The translations under genes were made by a program, and so were the position numbers. A DNA stretch of 64,000 nucleotides from an uncultured Eubacteriales bacterium (GTDB taxonomy: Bacteria > Bacillota > Clostridia > Lachnospirales > Lachnospiraceae), in assembly GCA_949292785.1 (NCBI GenBank), contig CASFBK010000014.1:17953-81952 (forward strand), read 5' to 3'. Positions 37,203-46,841 of this stretch are shown piece by piece. Each line of letters starts with the position of its first letter. Within the stretch, counting starts at the first letter, position 1. Below the pieces are notes generated by a model. The model was given only the letters and a program-made list of their open reading frames with translations, searched no databases and had not been told where the DNA came from.

Positions 37203-37454
37203 TTAGCAGAAGCTGTTGCATCCACAGCTGTCGCCGCCGAAGAAACCGTTGTTGCCATTTCCGCAGCAGAAGAGCAGTAAGATGATCCAGATACAGCTGT
37301 TGTTGCCGCATCCGCAGCCATCACCGAAGAAACCGTTACCATTTCCACAGCAGGAAAGTAACAGGATAATCCAGATAATAGAAGAGCATCCGCATCCTCT
37401 ATTTTCGTTGTTCTCACATCCACATCCACAGTTTGTTGCAGCTAAATCACTCAT
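37203..37454 (-). CDS. Cysteine/glycine-rich repeat protein (often annotated as high-cysteine HCB protein)
   Basis: 83 residues, about one fifth cysteine. It has an internal duplication: IIWIILLLSCCGNGNGFFG and IWIILLLFCCGNGNNGFFG, each followed by a CGC motif. The hydrophobic patches are short (8 residues). Clostridial proteins of this type are annotated after a chorion protein, which reflects composition rather than ancestry; a spore coat role is the usual guess. GGAGG precedes the ATG at 37454. A sigma-K-like promoter lies upstream. Confidence 0.75.
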   Translation of the reverse strand: MSDLAATNCGCGCENNENRGCGCSSIIWIILLLSCCGNGNGFFGDGCGCGNNSCIWIILLLFCCGNGNNGFFGGDSCGCNSFC

Positions 37455-37485
37455 GTTTAAATCCTCCAAAATTTTGATTACAATG

Positions 37486-37513
37486 TATCATATGAACGGA
37501 GCTTGTATGTGTT
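37486..37513 (-). promoter_or_regulatory. Possible sigma-K-like promoter of the cysteine-rich gene
   Basis: On the minus strand AAC, 16 bases, CATATGATA, matching the late sporulation -10 pattern CATAnnnTA and an AC at the -35. Leader of about 25 bases to the ATG at 37454. Confidence 0.35.
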
Positions 37514-37534
37514 TACAGGTGTTTGAAAAAAATT

Positions 37535-37563
37535 TTGTAAATTATGCAATAGTCTGATATAAT
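37535..37563 (+). promoter_or_regulatory. Promoter of the V-ATPase operon
   Basis: TTGTAA (37535-37540), 17-base spacer, TATAAT (37558-37563). About 40 bases of leader to the ATG at 37609. Confidence 0.65.
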
Positions 37564-37608
37564 TTTATTTAAGAAAAAGCAAGTAGTGGGAATTGGGGGG
37601 CTTTGCCT

Positions 37609-38631
37609 ATGGATACAGTAGTGATTGTAGATAATAGCAGGAAGATGATTGAGAACTACAGCAGGATGTTAGAAGCCTGTAAGGAGAAATTTTATTGCCG
37701 GTATTTTGAATATCCTGAAGAAGCAGTGGATTATATCCGCAAAGAAGGGGCAGCGGTTTTGGTGTGCGAGCTGGAAATGCCTGTTATGTCAGGAAAAGAA
37801 GTATTTGATATTGTGGAAATGATTTCCCCTGCCACGGTGAAGATTGCCATGTCACAGGTAACGGATGTTCGGGAAACATTAAAAATTGTGAATCAGAGCC
37901 GAATCTTTAAGTTGATTTTGAAACCGTTTTTCTTGCCGGAAGACCTTGTAGAACCGATAAAATCGGCATTGAAATATTATAAGCTCTTGGAAAAGAACAA
38001 AAATCATACTGAAATTACGATAGCTGCATTGGAGATGCCGGATAAGAAGACAAAGGAACTGGTCAGTGAACTGGAGAAAAAGAAGCAGACCTATCATAAT
38101 ATTTGTAAGACCGTAAGCGGTATCATAAAAGGAAATTTAGAATGCGGCAATATAGGACTTTCGGAACAGGAAAAAGCGGAAGTTACAAGAATTTTTGAAG
38201 GTATGCTTCAGGAATTTATGCGTTATTTCATGTTTGGAGTCCAGAATTACATTTTTCACATTAACTACCTGATGAATTTGTTTCATTCTCCGGAGGAACA
38301 CAGAACCTTTCAGCTGAAGAATAAAAACAGCCAGGAAATACCAAATGAAATTCTTTTGAAGATAGCATATACTATCTTTATAACAGGATATATTTCCAAG
38401 GAAGTTTTTGGACAATATCAGTTAAAGGCTTTCATAGAGAAGAATGAAAAAGAATATATACTGGAGCTGCTCTGTAAATTTCCGGAAAAAGATGGAAAAG
38501 TGGTAGAAGTCATCCTGCAGCTGGAAGAAGAAATGCTTAACATTTTAGCAGAGAAGACTTTGAAAGAAATGTCAGGAGGCATACTGGCAGAGAAAGTTTA
38601 CTATAAAAAGGGAGAAGTATCTGATGAATGA
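37609..38631 (+). CDS. Degenerate receiver-domain protein heading the V-ATPase operon
   Basis: 340 residues. The first 120 residues follow the CheY fold (VVIVDNS at the N-terminus, MPVMSG, LKPF with Lys105). The phosphoacceptor position is Glu54 (CELEMP) where active receivers have Asp, and the acidic pocket is reduced to Asp8-Asn9. A Glu here often mimics the phosphorylated state. The C-terminal 200 residues are helical, acidic, and have no DNA-binding or enzyme motif that I recognise. The start ATG at 37609 follows GGGGGG. It overlaps the next V-ATPase gene by 8 bases, so it is probably made with the ATPase. Confidence 0.75.
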   Translation: MDTVVIVDNSRKMIENYSRMLEACKEKFYCRYFEYPEEAVDYIRKEGAAVLVCELEMPVMSGKEVFDIVEMISPATVKIAMSQVTDVRETLKIVNQSRIFKLILKPFFLPEDLVEPIKSALKYYKLLEKNKNHTEITIAALEMPDKKTKELVSELEKKKQTYHNICKTVSGIIKGNLECGNIGLSEQEKAEVTRIFEGMLQEFMRYFMFGVQNYIFHINYLMNLFHSPEEHRTFQLKNKNSQEIPNEILLKIAYTIFITGYISKEVFGQYQLKAFIEKNEKEYILELLCKFPEKDGKVVEVILQLEEEMLNILAEKTLKEMSGGILAEKVYYKKGEVSDE

Positions 38632-38935
38632 AATTATAAAAGAATTGTATACGATTGAAGAGCGTGCCAGTCAGATTATAGAGAATACACAGCGCAAGAA
38701 GCAGGAACTGCAAGATAAGAAAAAAGAGCGGGAAGAATTGATTGAGAAAGAATTACAGGGGGAGATGGAGGGACGGCTGACGATTCTGCGGACACAGATG
38801 GAAGAGCAGGCAGAAAAAGAGATTCAGGAAGCAATACAAAAGAATGAAGCTTCTATGGAAGCGCTGGACAAGAAATATGACGGAAATTATGAAGAAAAGG
38901 CGCTGGAGATATTGAAACGAATCACAGAGGTATAA
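38624..38935 (+). CDS. V-type ATPase subunit G/H (peripheral stalk)
   Basis: 103 residues, one long charged helix (ERASQIIENTQRKKQELQDKK), the form of the peripheral stalk subunit that pairs with subunit E and resists rotor torque. Sequence alone would only say coiled coil; position at the head of the V-ATPase cluster supports the call. It overlaps the receiver gene by 8 bases (GGGAG ribosome site inside it) and ends 2 bases before the next gene. Confidence 0.75.
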   Translation: MNEIIKELYTIEERASQIIENTQRKKQELQDKKKEREELIEKELQGEMEGRLTILRTQMEEQAEKEIQEAIQKNEASMEALDKKYDGNYEEKALEILKRITEV

Positions 38936-38937
38936 GA

Positions 38938-39762
38938 ATGGCGGGAGAATTATTACAGTACAGTGGTCTGATTACGAAAATCAAAGCAATGGAAGGACGG
39001 CTTCTGACCCGGGAAGAATATGAACATATTCTGGAATTCCAGACCGTTCATGAAACGATTGCATATTTGCGGGAACAGCAGATTTATGGGAAAATCTATG
39101 GTGGACATGACGAGATTCAGCATCGTGGACAGGTAGAGGCTCTGATTTATAATTCCATACGAGAAGATTATCAAAGTATTTACCGTTTCTGTAATCCATT
39201 GCAGCGAAGTGCGCTTCGGCTTTATGAAAAGCAGTTGCGATATGAAAATGCCGTGCCGGAGTTAGATACCGGCTATTTTACAGAAGTATGGAAACGGATT
39301 GGAAGCTTTCGGCAGCAGCGAATGAAACGGATTCTGCGTGAAGTATTCGGAACCCAGATAGACTGGCTCAATATTATGTGGATGTACCGGGCAAAACGTT
39401 TCTTCGGACAGAGTGAAGCGGAGATTTCCGGTATGTTGATACCTGTTCACTATAAGTTGAAAAAATCAGAGATTCAGCATATGGTGGAAGCACAGAAGCT
39501 GGACGAGTTTTTGGAAATAGTAGAAAAGACCGTTTATTTTAAGGGAAAGGATGCGTTGTTACAGCTGCAGGATGAGGTTTCCTATCATCAGGTAATGCGG
39601 AAAATGTATCGGCGTTTATGCAGGAAATATCCCGCAAGTCTTGCACCGGTTTTTGCTTATTTGTATCGCAAGGAACAAGAGATACAGAAATTGACAACAG
39701 CATTAGAGGGAATTCGATATCAGGTACCGGAACAGGATATTCGGACTTTGATTTTGCAATAA
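38938..39762 (+). CDS. ntpC: V-type ATPase subunit C (central stalk cap, d-like)
   Basis: 274 residues, all-helical, hydrophilic; begins LLQYSGLITKIKAMEGRLL, as in V-ATPase C subunits that join the rotor stalk to the membrane ring. Somewhat shorter than the usual 320-350 residues. It starts two bases after the previous gene and is followed by subunit I. Confidence 0.85.
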   Translation: MAGELLQYSGLITKIKAMEGRLLTREEYEHILEFQTVHETIAYLREQQIYGKIYGGHDEIQHRGQVEALIYNSIREDYQSIYRFCNPLQRSALRLYEKQLRYENAVPELDTGYFTEVWKRIGSFRQQRMKRILREVFGTQIDWLNIMWMYRAKRFFGQSEAEISGMLIPVHYKLKKSEIQHMVEAQKLDEFLEIVEKTVYFKGKDALLQLQDEVSYHQVMRKMYRRLCRKYPASLAPVFAYLYRKEQEIQKLTTALEGIRYQVPEQDIRTLILQ

Positions 39763-39792
39763 TTGTATACAAGGATGCGAGGAGGAAATATT

Positions 39793-41703
39793 GTGGTAGA
39801 GAAGATGAAGTTACTGCATATTACCGGACCAAAAGATGACATTGACCGGGTAATGAAGCAGTATATCAGCAGATATGAGATTCATTTTGAAAATGCCATG
39901 ACCAGTCTGGGAAACTTAAGCAGTATAAGTCCCTTTGTGGAAACCAATGTTTATAAGGAAACCTGGCAGGAAGGTCAGAAGTTAAAGACATATTTGCAAG
40001 GTGCCAAGCCTTATTATGAAGGTGAATGTACCATACAAGAGGCAGATGAAATCATTCGTGGTGTCAGTGCCATGATTGCAGAAAAAATAGAAAAGCAGAA
40101 ACAGTTAGAAGAAGAGAACCAAATGGTAAAGAACCGGATGGCAGAAATTGCCCCCTTTATTGGTTTGGATTTTGAAGTTGGGAAGTTACGGGAATTCCAT
40201 TTCATTGATTATCGGTTCGGTAGAATTACTTTAGAAAATTATCATAAGCTTCAGGAGTATATTTACAAGAATCCATATACGCTGTTTTATGAATGTAACA
40301 GTGACCAGAAATATGTCTGGGCGGTTTATTTTGCGCCACATGTGCATATGGCAGAGCAGGAAGCGGTATATGCATCCTTTCATTTTGAAGACATTCCCAT
40401 ACCGGAAGATTTTGAAGGAACGCCGGGAGAAGCATTTGCCCAGGAGGCACAGCAATTAGAGCAGAACAAGACGGAGTGGAAGCGATTACAGCAAGAAATC
40501 CAGGAGACCGTAAAACAACAGGAAAAAGAGATATGCCTTGCCTGTGAGATGATGGAATCCTATTGTCAGAACTTCGAGATAAGAAAGTATGCAGCCTGCA
40601 TCAGAGAACAGGATGGAGAAGAATCTTATATTCTTTATGGCTGGATGGCAGAAAAGGATGCCGTGAAACTGGAACAGGAAATGGAACAGGATGAAAAGAT
40701 TCATCTGGTGGAAGAAGATGTGGACGAGGATTTGAGTGTGGTTCCGCCTACCAGATTAAAGAATCCAAAGCTGTTAAAGCCTTTTGAGATGTTTGTTGAA
40801 ATGTACGGACTGCCTGCGTATAATGAGATGGACCCGACGGTGTTCATTGCGCTGACGTATACGTTAATGTTTGGAATTATGTTCGGTGATGTAGGACAAG
40901 GTCTGGTATTGGTACTGGGAGGCTTTCTGCTCTATCGAATCAAGGGAATGCGGCTTGCCGGAATCATATCCTTTGCCGGAATTTGGTCTGTCTTTTTTGG
41001 CTTCATGTACGGAAGTGTTTTCGGATTTGAAGAATTACTGCCGGCAATATGGATAAAGCCCATGGATAATATTATGAATGTGTTGATGATGGCAATTGGT
41101 TTTGGTGCACTGCTCATTTTGATTGCAATGGTACTAAATATCATAAATTCCATCCGTTCCAAAGAGTATGGAAGACTTATTTTTAATCAGAGCGGCCTGG
41201 CGGGGCTTATCTGTTATGGCTTTGTGGCGGTATGTGTGGTTCTGTTTGCGACCGGACACGGGCTTCCGGCAACGATTATCATCGGAGTTGCAGTAGGAGT
41301 TCCGTTGATTGCCATTTTATTAAAAGAACCACTTAGTCATTTAATTGAAAAGAAAAGACCTGTGTTTCCCGACGGAAGTAAGGCGATGTTTCTGGTAGAA
41401 GCACTGGTAGAATGTTTTGATGTGGTCTTAAGCTATGCGACTAATACCATTTCCTTTGTCCGTGTAGGCGCCTTTGCGTTAAGCCATGCGGGCATGATGG
41501 GCGTAGTAATGACGCTGGCAGGAATGGAAAAAGGAAATCCAAACTGGGTAATCATCGTACTTGGAAATATTCTGGTAGCGGGTCTGGAAGGACTGGTGGT
41601 AGGAATTCAGGTACTTCGTCTGGAATATTACGAAATGTTCAGTCGTTTTTATAAAGGAAATGGAAAACCATTTGTGGCATTTAAAAAGAATAAACAGCAA
41701 TAG
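39793..41703 (+). CDS. ntpI: V-type ATPase subunit I (membrane stator, a-like)
   Basis: 636 residues. The N-terminal half is cytoplasmic and coiled coil; the C-terminal half has about seven membrane helices beginning near residue 345. The ion channel helix with the conserved Arg appears around SFVRVGAFALSHAG near 560. The GTG at 39793, 7 bases after GAGGAGG, gives the family start (VEKMKLLHI). It forms the ion path with subunit K. Confidence 0.93.
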   Translation: MVEKMKLLHITGPKDDIDRVMKQYISRYEIHFENAMTSLGNLSSISPFVETNVYKETWQEGQKLKTYLQGAKPYYEGECTIQEADEIIRGVSAMIAEKIEKQKQLEEENQMVKNRMAEIAPFIGLDFEVGKLREFHFIDYRFGRITLENYHKLQEYIYKNPYTLFYECNSDQKYVWAVYFAPHVHMAEQEAVYASFHFEDIPIPEDFEGTPGEAFAQEAQQLEQNKTEWKRLQQEIQETVKQQEKEICLACEMMESYCQNFEIRKYAACIREQDGEESYILYGWMAEKDAVKLEQEMEQDEKIHLVEEDVDEDLSVVPPTRLKNPKLLKPFEMFVEMYGLPAYNEMDPTVFIALTYTLMFGIMFGDVGQGLVLVLGGFLLYRIKGMRLAGIISFAGIWSVFFGFMYGSVFGFEELLPAIWIKPMDNIMNVLMMAIGFGALLILIAMVLNIINSIRSKEYGRLIFNQSGLAGLICYGFVAVCVVLFATGHGLPATIIIGVAVGVPLIAILLKEPLSHLIEKKRPVFPDGSKAMFLVEALVECFDVVLSYATNTISFVRVGAFALSHAGMMGVVMTLAGMEKGNPNWVIIVLGNILVAGLEGLVVGIQVLRLEYYEMFSRFYKGNGKPFVAFKKNKQQ

Positions 41704-41715
41704 GAGGAAAGCAAT

Positions 41716-42135
41716 ATGACAACCAAGATTATCATTGTAGCAATTTTATTATGCAGTATTATCGTACCTTTTGGAGGATTTTTACTTAGTAAGAAGAAAG
41801 AGGGCGGCTTCAAAGCAGCTCTTGCAAGTAATCTGTTCTTCTTTTTCGGAACGGTGATGGTGGCAGATGTATTATTATTCAGCGGGAACGTTCATGCGGC
41901 AGGAGAGGCAGCCCAAGCGGCAGCGAGCACAGAAGGATGGAGATATATGGCGGCAGCTTTATCTACCGGACTTTCCTGTATCGGAGCCGGTATTGCGGTA
42001 GCAAGTGCGGCAAGTGCAGCCCTTGGTGCGTTAAGTGAAGATTCCGGCATTATGGGTAAGGCTTTGATTTTCGTTGCGTTAGCGGAGTCCATTGCGTTGT
42101 ACGGATTGTTGATTTCATTTTCCATTCTGGGCTAA
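41716..42135 (+). CDS. ntpK: V-type ATPase subunit K (membrane rotor ring)
   Basis: 139-residue proteolipid with four predicted helices. The ion-binding carboxylate is Glu124 in the last helix (ALAESIALYG), with adjacent Ser and a Tyr four residues later. The second helix pair is the classic hairpin; the first pair lacks an acidic site. The Gln that helps bind sodium in Na+-type rings is not evident in helix 3 (IGAGIAVASA), so the coupling ion cannot be told. AGGAGG precedes the ATG. Confidence 0.92.
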   Translation: MTTKIIIVAILLCSIIVPFGGFLLSKKKEGGFKAALASNLFFFFGTVMVADVLLFSGNVHAAGEAAQAAASTEGWRYMAAALSTGLSCIGAGIAVASAASAALGALSEDSGIMGKALIFVALAESIALYGLLISFSILG

Positions 42136-42162
42136 CAGGAGCCGGACCAAGGAGGCGTTCAT

Positions 42163-42471
42163 ATGAAAATGTATCTGATTAGCGATAATAAAGATACTTA
42201 TACCGGAATGAGACTGGCAGGTGTAGAAGGCGTTGTCGTACATGAGCGGGAAGAATTAAAAGAAGCATTAGAAGAGGTCTATAAGGATAGTGAAATTGGA
42301 ATCGTGCTTCTGACAGAAAAGTTCGGCAGAGATTTCCCGGATTTGGTGAATGAGGCAAAAATGGGACACCGGCTGCCGCTTCTGGTAGAGATTCCGGACC
42401 GGCATGGTACCGGAAGAAAGGAAAGCTTTATTACAGATTATGTCAGTGAAGCCATTGGACTTAAAATTTAA
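42163..42471 (+). CDS. ntpG: V-type ATPase subunit F (central stalk)
   Basis: 102 residues with the Rossmann-like fold of subunit F: YLISDNKDTYTGMRLAGVEG at the start, GIVLLTE near 46, and a C-terminal helix. Works with subunit D in the rotor shaft. AAGGAGG upstream; next gene 12 bases on. Confidence 0.9.
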   Translation: MKMYLISDNKDTYTGMRLAGVEGVVVHEREELKEALEEVYKDSEIGIVLLTEKFGRDFPDLVNEAKMGHRLPLLVEIPDRHGTGRKESFITDYVSEAIGLKI

Positions 42472-42483
42472 GGAGAGGGCAAA

Positions 42484-43050
42484 ATGCAGATAAAAGAAAA
42501 ACTGGAAGTATTCCGTCAATCTGCCATAGAAGTGGCGGGGCAGGAGAGTAAGACAGAACTGGAAGAATATGAGAAAAGCTATCAGCAGGAGCTGGAATGG
42601 TTTCGGAAAGGGAAACAGCAGGAAATCGAGAATGCATTTCAGATGGAGCGCATGAAACTAAGTCGGGAGATGAATCGGAAAGTGTCTGCGGAAATCACAA
42701 GACAGAAACGGATTCTGGATGAACGACAGCAGCAGAAAAAGCAAAAGCTGTTTGCGGTAGTAGAGCAGAAATTAGCCGAATTTCAGAAAACGGAAAGCTA
42801 TGAAGCATATCTGATTGCACAGATAAAAAAAGCGGTTGTTTTCGCGAGAAACGAGGAAATTATTATTTACATTAATCCAACAGATGCAGAAAAGAAGCAG
42901 AAGCTGGAACAGGAAACAGGCGCGGTACTTACGATAAGTAAAATGGATTTTGGCGGCGGTATCCGTGCTGTAATCCATTCTAAGAATATTCTGATTGATG
43001 AATCCTTTGCCACCAGGCTGGAACAGGAAAAGAATTCATATACGTTTTAG
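42484..43050 (+). CDS. ntpE: V-type ATPase subunit E (peripheral stalk)
   Basis: 188 residues: N-terminal two-thirds a long charged helix, C-terminal globular part with IIIYINPTDAE and GGGIRAVIHSKNILID. This is the E subunit layout, partner of the 103-residue stalk protein. GGAGAGGG precedes the ATG; ends 16 bases before ntpA. Confidence 0.88.
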   Translation: MQIKEKLEVFRQSAIEVAGQESKTELEEYEKSYQQELEWFRKGKQQEIENAFQMERMKLSREMNRKVSAEITRQKRILDERQQQKKQKLFAVVEQKLAEFQKTESYEAYLIAQIKKAVVFARNEEIIIYINPTDAEKKQKLEQETGAVLTISKMDFGGGIRAVIHSKNILIDESFATRLEQEKNSYTF

Positions 43051-43066
43051 CAGGAGGAGCCTACTT

Positions 43067-44833
43067 ATGAATGTAACAGGAAAGATATATGGAATCAACG
43101 GTCCTATCATAACCATGCAGGGGAATTTAGGGTTTAAAATGTCAGAAATGGTCTATGTCGGAGAAAATCGTTTGGTGGGAGAAGTAATTGCTTTGACCAG
43201 AGAAACCACGACTGTACAGGTCTTTGAAGAGACCACCGGACTTCGGCCGGGAGAAAACGTAGAAGGGTCCGGCAGGGCGCTTTGCGTTACACTGGCGCCT
43301 GGAATCCTTACCAATATCTTTGATGGAATTGAACGCCCGCTTCAGTTAATTGGAGAAGAAAACGGAGCATATATTCCCCGGGGAGTAAAAGTGGATTTGC
43401 TGGACAAGGAGAAAAAGTGGGAGACTCGGATTCTTGTAAAAGAGGGCGATTGGATAAACGGCGGAACTGTCATAGCTGAGGTACCGGAAACGTCAGCTAT
43501 TGTGCATAAGGTAATGGTGCCGCCGGAGGTGGAAGGAACGGTAGTATCAACCGCAATGGATGGAGAATATACCATAGAAGAGACGTTAGTTACCATACGC
43601 ACGCAGGCAGGAGAGGAACGGGAGCTTACCATGTCTCAGCAGTGGCCGATTCGTATTCCGAGACCGATTCAGAAACGCTATCCGGCAGACCGCCCGCTGG
43701 TAACGGGACAAAGAATTTTAGACACACTGTTTCCGATTGCCAAAGGCGGAACAGCAGCGTTGCCGGGAGGATTTGGAACCGGAAAGACCATGACCCAGCA
43801 CCAGCTGGCAAAGTGGTGTGATGCGGATATTATTATTTATATTGGCTGTGGGGAACGTGGAAACGAAATGACCAATGTATTAGAGGAGTTTTCCCAGCTC
43901 ATTGACCCCAAAACAGGAAGCTATTTGATGGAGCGAACCGTGTTAATTGCCAATACCTCAAATATGCCAGTAGCGGCAAGAGAAGCAAGTATCTACACGG
44001 GACTTACTTTGGCAGAATATTATCGTGATATGGGCTATCATGTGGCGATTATGGCAGATTCTACGTCCAGATGGGCGGAAGCCTTACGTGAGCTGTCTGG
44101 AAGATTAGAAGAGATGCCGGCAGAGGAAGGATTTCCGGCTTATTTGGCATCCCGGCTTTCCGCTTTTTATGAGCGCGCAGGGTATGTAGAGAATTTAAAC
44201 GGAACAGATGGAAGCGTTACCATTATCGGAGCGGTCTCACCTCAGGGTGGAGATTTTTCAGAACCGGTAACACAGCACACCAAGCGGTTTGTACGCTGCT
44301 TTCTTGCATTGGATAAGTCCCTTGCCTATGCAAGACATTATCCGGCAATTAACTGGCTTACCAGCTATACAGAGTATTTGACCGATTTAGCGCCCTGGTA
44401 TGCAACGAATGTAGGTACAGACTTTATTTTATGCCGAAATGAACTGATGAATATTCTTACCACCGAAAGCAGGTTAAATGAAATTGTAAAGTTAATCGGA
44501 AGTGATGTGCTGCCCGATGACCAGAAGCTGATTTTAGAGATTGCAAGAGTGATTCGTCTTGGATTTCTGCAACAGAATGCATTTCATGCAGAGGACACCT
44601 TTGTTCCTATGGAAAAGCAGCTGAAAATGATGGAAACCATTTTGTATCTCTATCAAAAATGCCAGAGCCTGATTGGCATGGGAATGCCTGTGGCAATGCT
44701 TCGGGAACAGAATATTTTTGAAAAAATCATAGCCATTAAGTATGATGTGGCAAATAAGGAGTTGTATAAGTTTGAAGAATACAGGCAGATGATAGATGAC
44801 TTCTACCAGAACCTGATAGAAATCAACGCATAG
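43067..44833 (+). CDS. ntpA: V-type ATPase catalytic subunit A
   Basis: 588 residues. Walker A GFGTGKT near residue 235, the A-type bulge (non-homologous region) before it at about 110-190, and the Walker B/arginine regions follow. Hydrolyses or makes ATP in alternation with subunit B. The ATG at 43067 lies 8 bases after GGAGGAG; a longer frame overlapping ntpE is not needed. Normal length. Confidence 0.97.
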   Translation: MNVTGKIYGINGPIITMQGNLGFKMSEMVYVGENRLVGEVIALTRETTTVQVFEETTGLRPGENVEGSGRALCVTLAPGILTNIFDGIERPLQLIGEENGAYIPRGVKVDLLDKEKKWETRILVKEGDWINGGTVIAEVPETSAIVHKVMVPPEVEGTVVSTAMDGEYTIEETLVTIRTQAGEERELTMSQQWPIRIPRPIQKRYPADRPLVTGQRILDTLFPIAKGGTAALPGGFGTGKTMTQHQLAKWCDADIIIYIGCGERGNEMTNVLEEFSQLIDPKTGSYLMERTVLIANTSNMPVAAREASIYTGLTLAEYYRDMGYHVAIMADSTSRWAEALRELSGRLEEMPAEEGFPAYLASRLSAFYERAGYVENLNGTDGSVTIIGAVSPQGGDFSEPVTQHTKRFVRCFLALDKSLAYARHYPAINWLTSYTEYLTDLAPWYATNVGTDFILCRNELMNILTTESRLNEIVKLIGSDVLPDDQKLILEIARVIRLGFLQQNAFHAEDTFVPMEKQLKMMETILYLYQKCQSLIGMGMPVAMLREQNIFEKIIAIKYDVANKELYKFEEYRQMIDDFYQNLIEINA

Positions 44834-44843
44834 GAGGAGAAAA

Positions 44844-46217
44844 ATGTCAATAGAATATTTGGGATTAAGCGAAATCAATGGTCCTCTGATTGTGTTAGAG
44901 GGAGTACAGGATGCCTTTTACGAGGAAATGGTCGAATTTGTAGTAGAAGGAAATCAGGTGAAAAAGGGAAGAATCGTAGCCTTAGAAGAGGACAAAGCCG
45001 TGATACAGGTCTTTGACACCACAGACGATATGTCCTTAAAAAATACCCATACCAGACTAACCGGTCATCCTATGGAAATCGGGCTTTCCGAGGAAATCTT
45101 AGGAAGAACCTTTAATGGAATGGGTGACCCGATTGACGGACTCGGAAAGATTAAACCGGAGGTAGTGCGTGATGTCAATGGACTACCTATGAACCCCTGT
45201 ACCAGAGAATATCCAAGAAATTATATCCGAACCGGGATTTCAGCCATTGACGGACTGACAACACTGATTCGTGGACAGAAGCTGCCTATTTTTTCCGGTA
45301 ACGGTCTGCCTCACGACCAGCTTGCGGCACAGATTGTAGAGCAGGCATCCTTGGGAGAAGGTTCTGAAGAAGAATTTGGAGTTGTATTTGCGGCAATGGG
45401 TGTCAAATATGATGTGGCAGAGTTCTTCCGTCGGAGATTTGAGGAAAGCGGCGCCGCATCTCATGTAACCATGTTTTTAAACCTTTCTAACGACCCGGTG
45501 GTAGAACGTCTGATTACACCAAAGGTTGCATTGACTGCGGCAGAATATCTGGCATTTGAAAAAAATATGCATATTCTGGTGATTTTAACAGACATGACCT
45601 CTTATGCAGAAGCTATGCGTGAGGTTTCTTCCCTCAAAGGAGAAATCCCCAGCAGAAAAGGATATCCGGGATATCTGTATAGTGAACTGGCATCCCTTTA
45701 TGAACGTGCAGGAATTGTAAAAGGACGGGAGGGAAGCGTGACGCAGATACCGATTCTTACCATGCCAAATGATGATATTACCCATCCAATTCCGGATTTG
45801 ACCGGATACATTACGGAAGGGCAGATTGTACTGGAACGTTCCCTGCACCAGAAAAATGTTTATCCGCCTATCAATGTGTTACCGTCATTGTCTCGTCTGA
45901 TGAAGGACGGAATTGGAGGTGAATATACCAGAGAAGACCATCAAGATGTGGCAAATCAGTTGTTTTCTTCCTATGCAAGAGTGGGAGAAGCGAGAGACTT
46001 GGCAAGCGTTATCGGAGAAGACGAGCTGGCCGATACGGATAAGAAATATCTGGAATTTGGAATCGCCTTTGAGCAGCAGTTTGTGGCGCAGGGCGTCACA
46101 GAGAATCGTTCCATAGAAGAGACGCTGGATATTGGCTGGAAGCTACTGCATATTCTTCCGAAGGAAGAGCTGGATAGATTAGATACCAAGATATTGGAGA
46201 AATACTGGGAGGAATAA
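44844..46217 (+). CDS. ntpB: V-type ATPase regulatory subunit B
   Basis: 457 residues. Non-catalytic nucleotide-binding subunit: the Walker A position reads SGNGLPHD, lacking the GKT, as is normal for [14 protein letters not shown] near 250 and the MPNDD motif near 310 are family signatures. It is 10 bases after ntpA and 3 bases before ntpD. Confidence 0.97.
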   Translation: MSIEYLGLSEINGPLIVLEGVQDAFYEEMVEFVVEGNQVKKGRIVALEEDKAVIQVFDTTDDMSLKNTHTRLTGHPMEIGLSEEILGRTFNGMGDPIDGLGKIKPEVVRDVNGLPMNPCTREYPRNYIRTGISAIDGLTTLIRGQKLPIFSGNGLPHDQLAAQIVEQASLGEGSEEEFGVVFAAMGVKYDVAEFFRRRFEESGAASHVTMFLNLSNDPVVERLITPKVALTAAEYLAFEKNMHILVILTDMTSYAEAMREVSSLKGEIPSRKGYPGYLYSELASLYERAGIVKGREGSVTQIPILTMPNDDITHPIPDLTGYITEGQIVLERSLHQKNVYPPINVLPSLSRLMKDGIGGEYTREDHQDVANQLFSSYARVGEARDLASVIGEDELADTDKKYLEFGIAFEQQFVAQGVTENRSIEETLDIGWKLLHILPKEELDRLDTKILEKYWEE

Positions 46218-46220
46218 AGG

Positions 46221-46841
46221 ATGGACCCAAAAGAATTTCCCACAAAAGGAAATCTGATATTGGCAAAAAATTCCCTGGCATTGTCCAAGCAGGGATTCGA
46301 ACTAATGGATAAAAAAAGGAATATTCTCATCCGGGAACTGATGGAATTGATTGACGAAGCATCTGATATTCAAAGGGAGATTGACGTTACCTTTACCAGC
46401 GCCTATCAGGCGTTGCAGAAGGCAAATATTCAGATGGGCATCCATGAGGTAGAGGCTTTGAGCCAGAAGATTCCGGTAGAAAACTCCATTACCATTAAAA
46501 GACGAAGCGTTATGGGGACAGAGATTCCAAAAGTGGAGTATGAAAAACAGGAATTGAAGCCTTATTATGCTTTCTATGGAACGAAAATGGCATTGGACGA
46601 AGCCTGCCAGAAGTTTCAAAAGGTAAAGGAGCTGACGATACGGCTGGCACAAGTGGAGACTTCTGCGTATCGGCTTGCCTACAATATCAAAAAGACCCAG
46701 AAGCGTGCAAATGCATTACAGAATATTACCATTCCAAGGTACGAATCTCTGGCAAAAAGTATACAGGAATCCTTAGAAGAAAAGGAACGAGAGGAATTTA
46801 CCCGGTTAAAAGTAATTAAAAAAATGAAAGGGAGAGCATAA
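46221..46841 (+). CDS. ntpD: V-type ATPase subunit D (rotor shaft)
   Basis: 206 residues, two long antiparallel helices (about 1-75 and 115-205) around a short beta region, as in subunit D that rotates inside the A3B3 ring. Starts PTKGNLILAK as in the family. Its stop TAA overlaps the ATG of the MoxR gene by one base, which ties the following three genes to the ATPase operon. Confidence 0.95.
   Translation: MDPKEFPTKGNLILAKNSLALSKQGFELMDKKRNILIRELMELIDEASDIQREIDVTFTSAYQALQKANIQMGIHEVEALSQKIPVENSITIKRRSVMGTEIPKVEYEKQELKPYYAFYGTKMALDEACQKFQKVKELTIRLAQVETSAYRLAYNIKKTQKRANALQNITIPRYESLAKSIQESLEEKEREEFTRLKVIKKMKGRA

Noticed and set aside
37203-37454. Chorion-like eukaryotic protein
   Set aside because: The similarity is compositional (Cys/Gly); a bacterial origin with normal ribosome site is clear.
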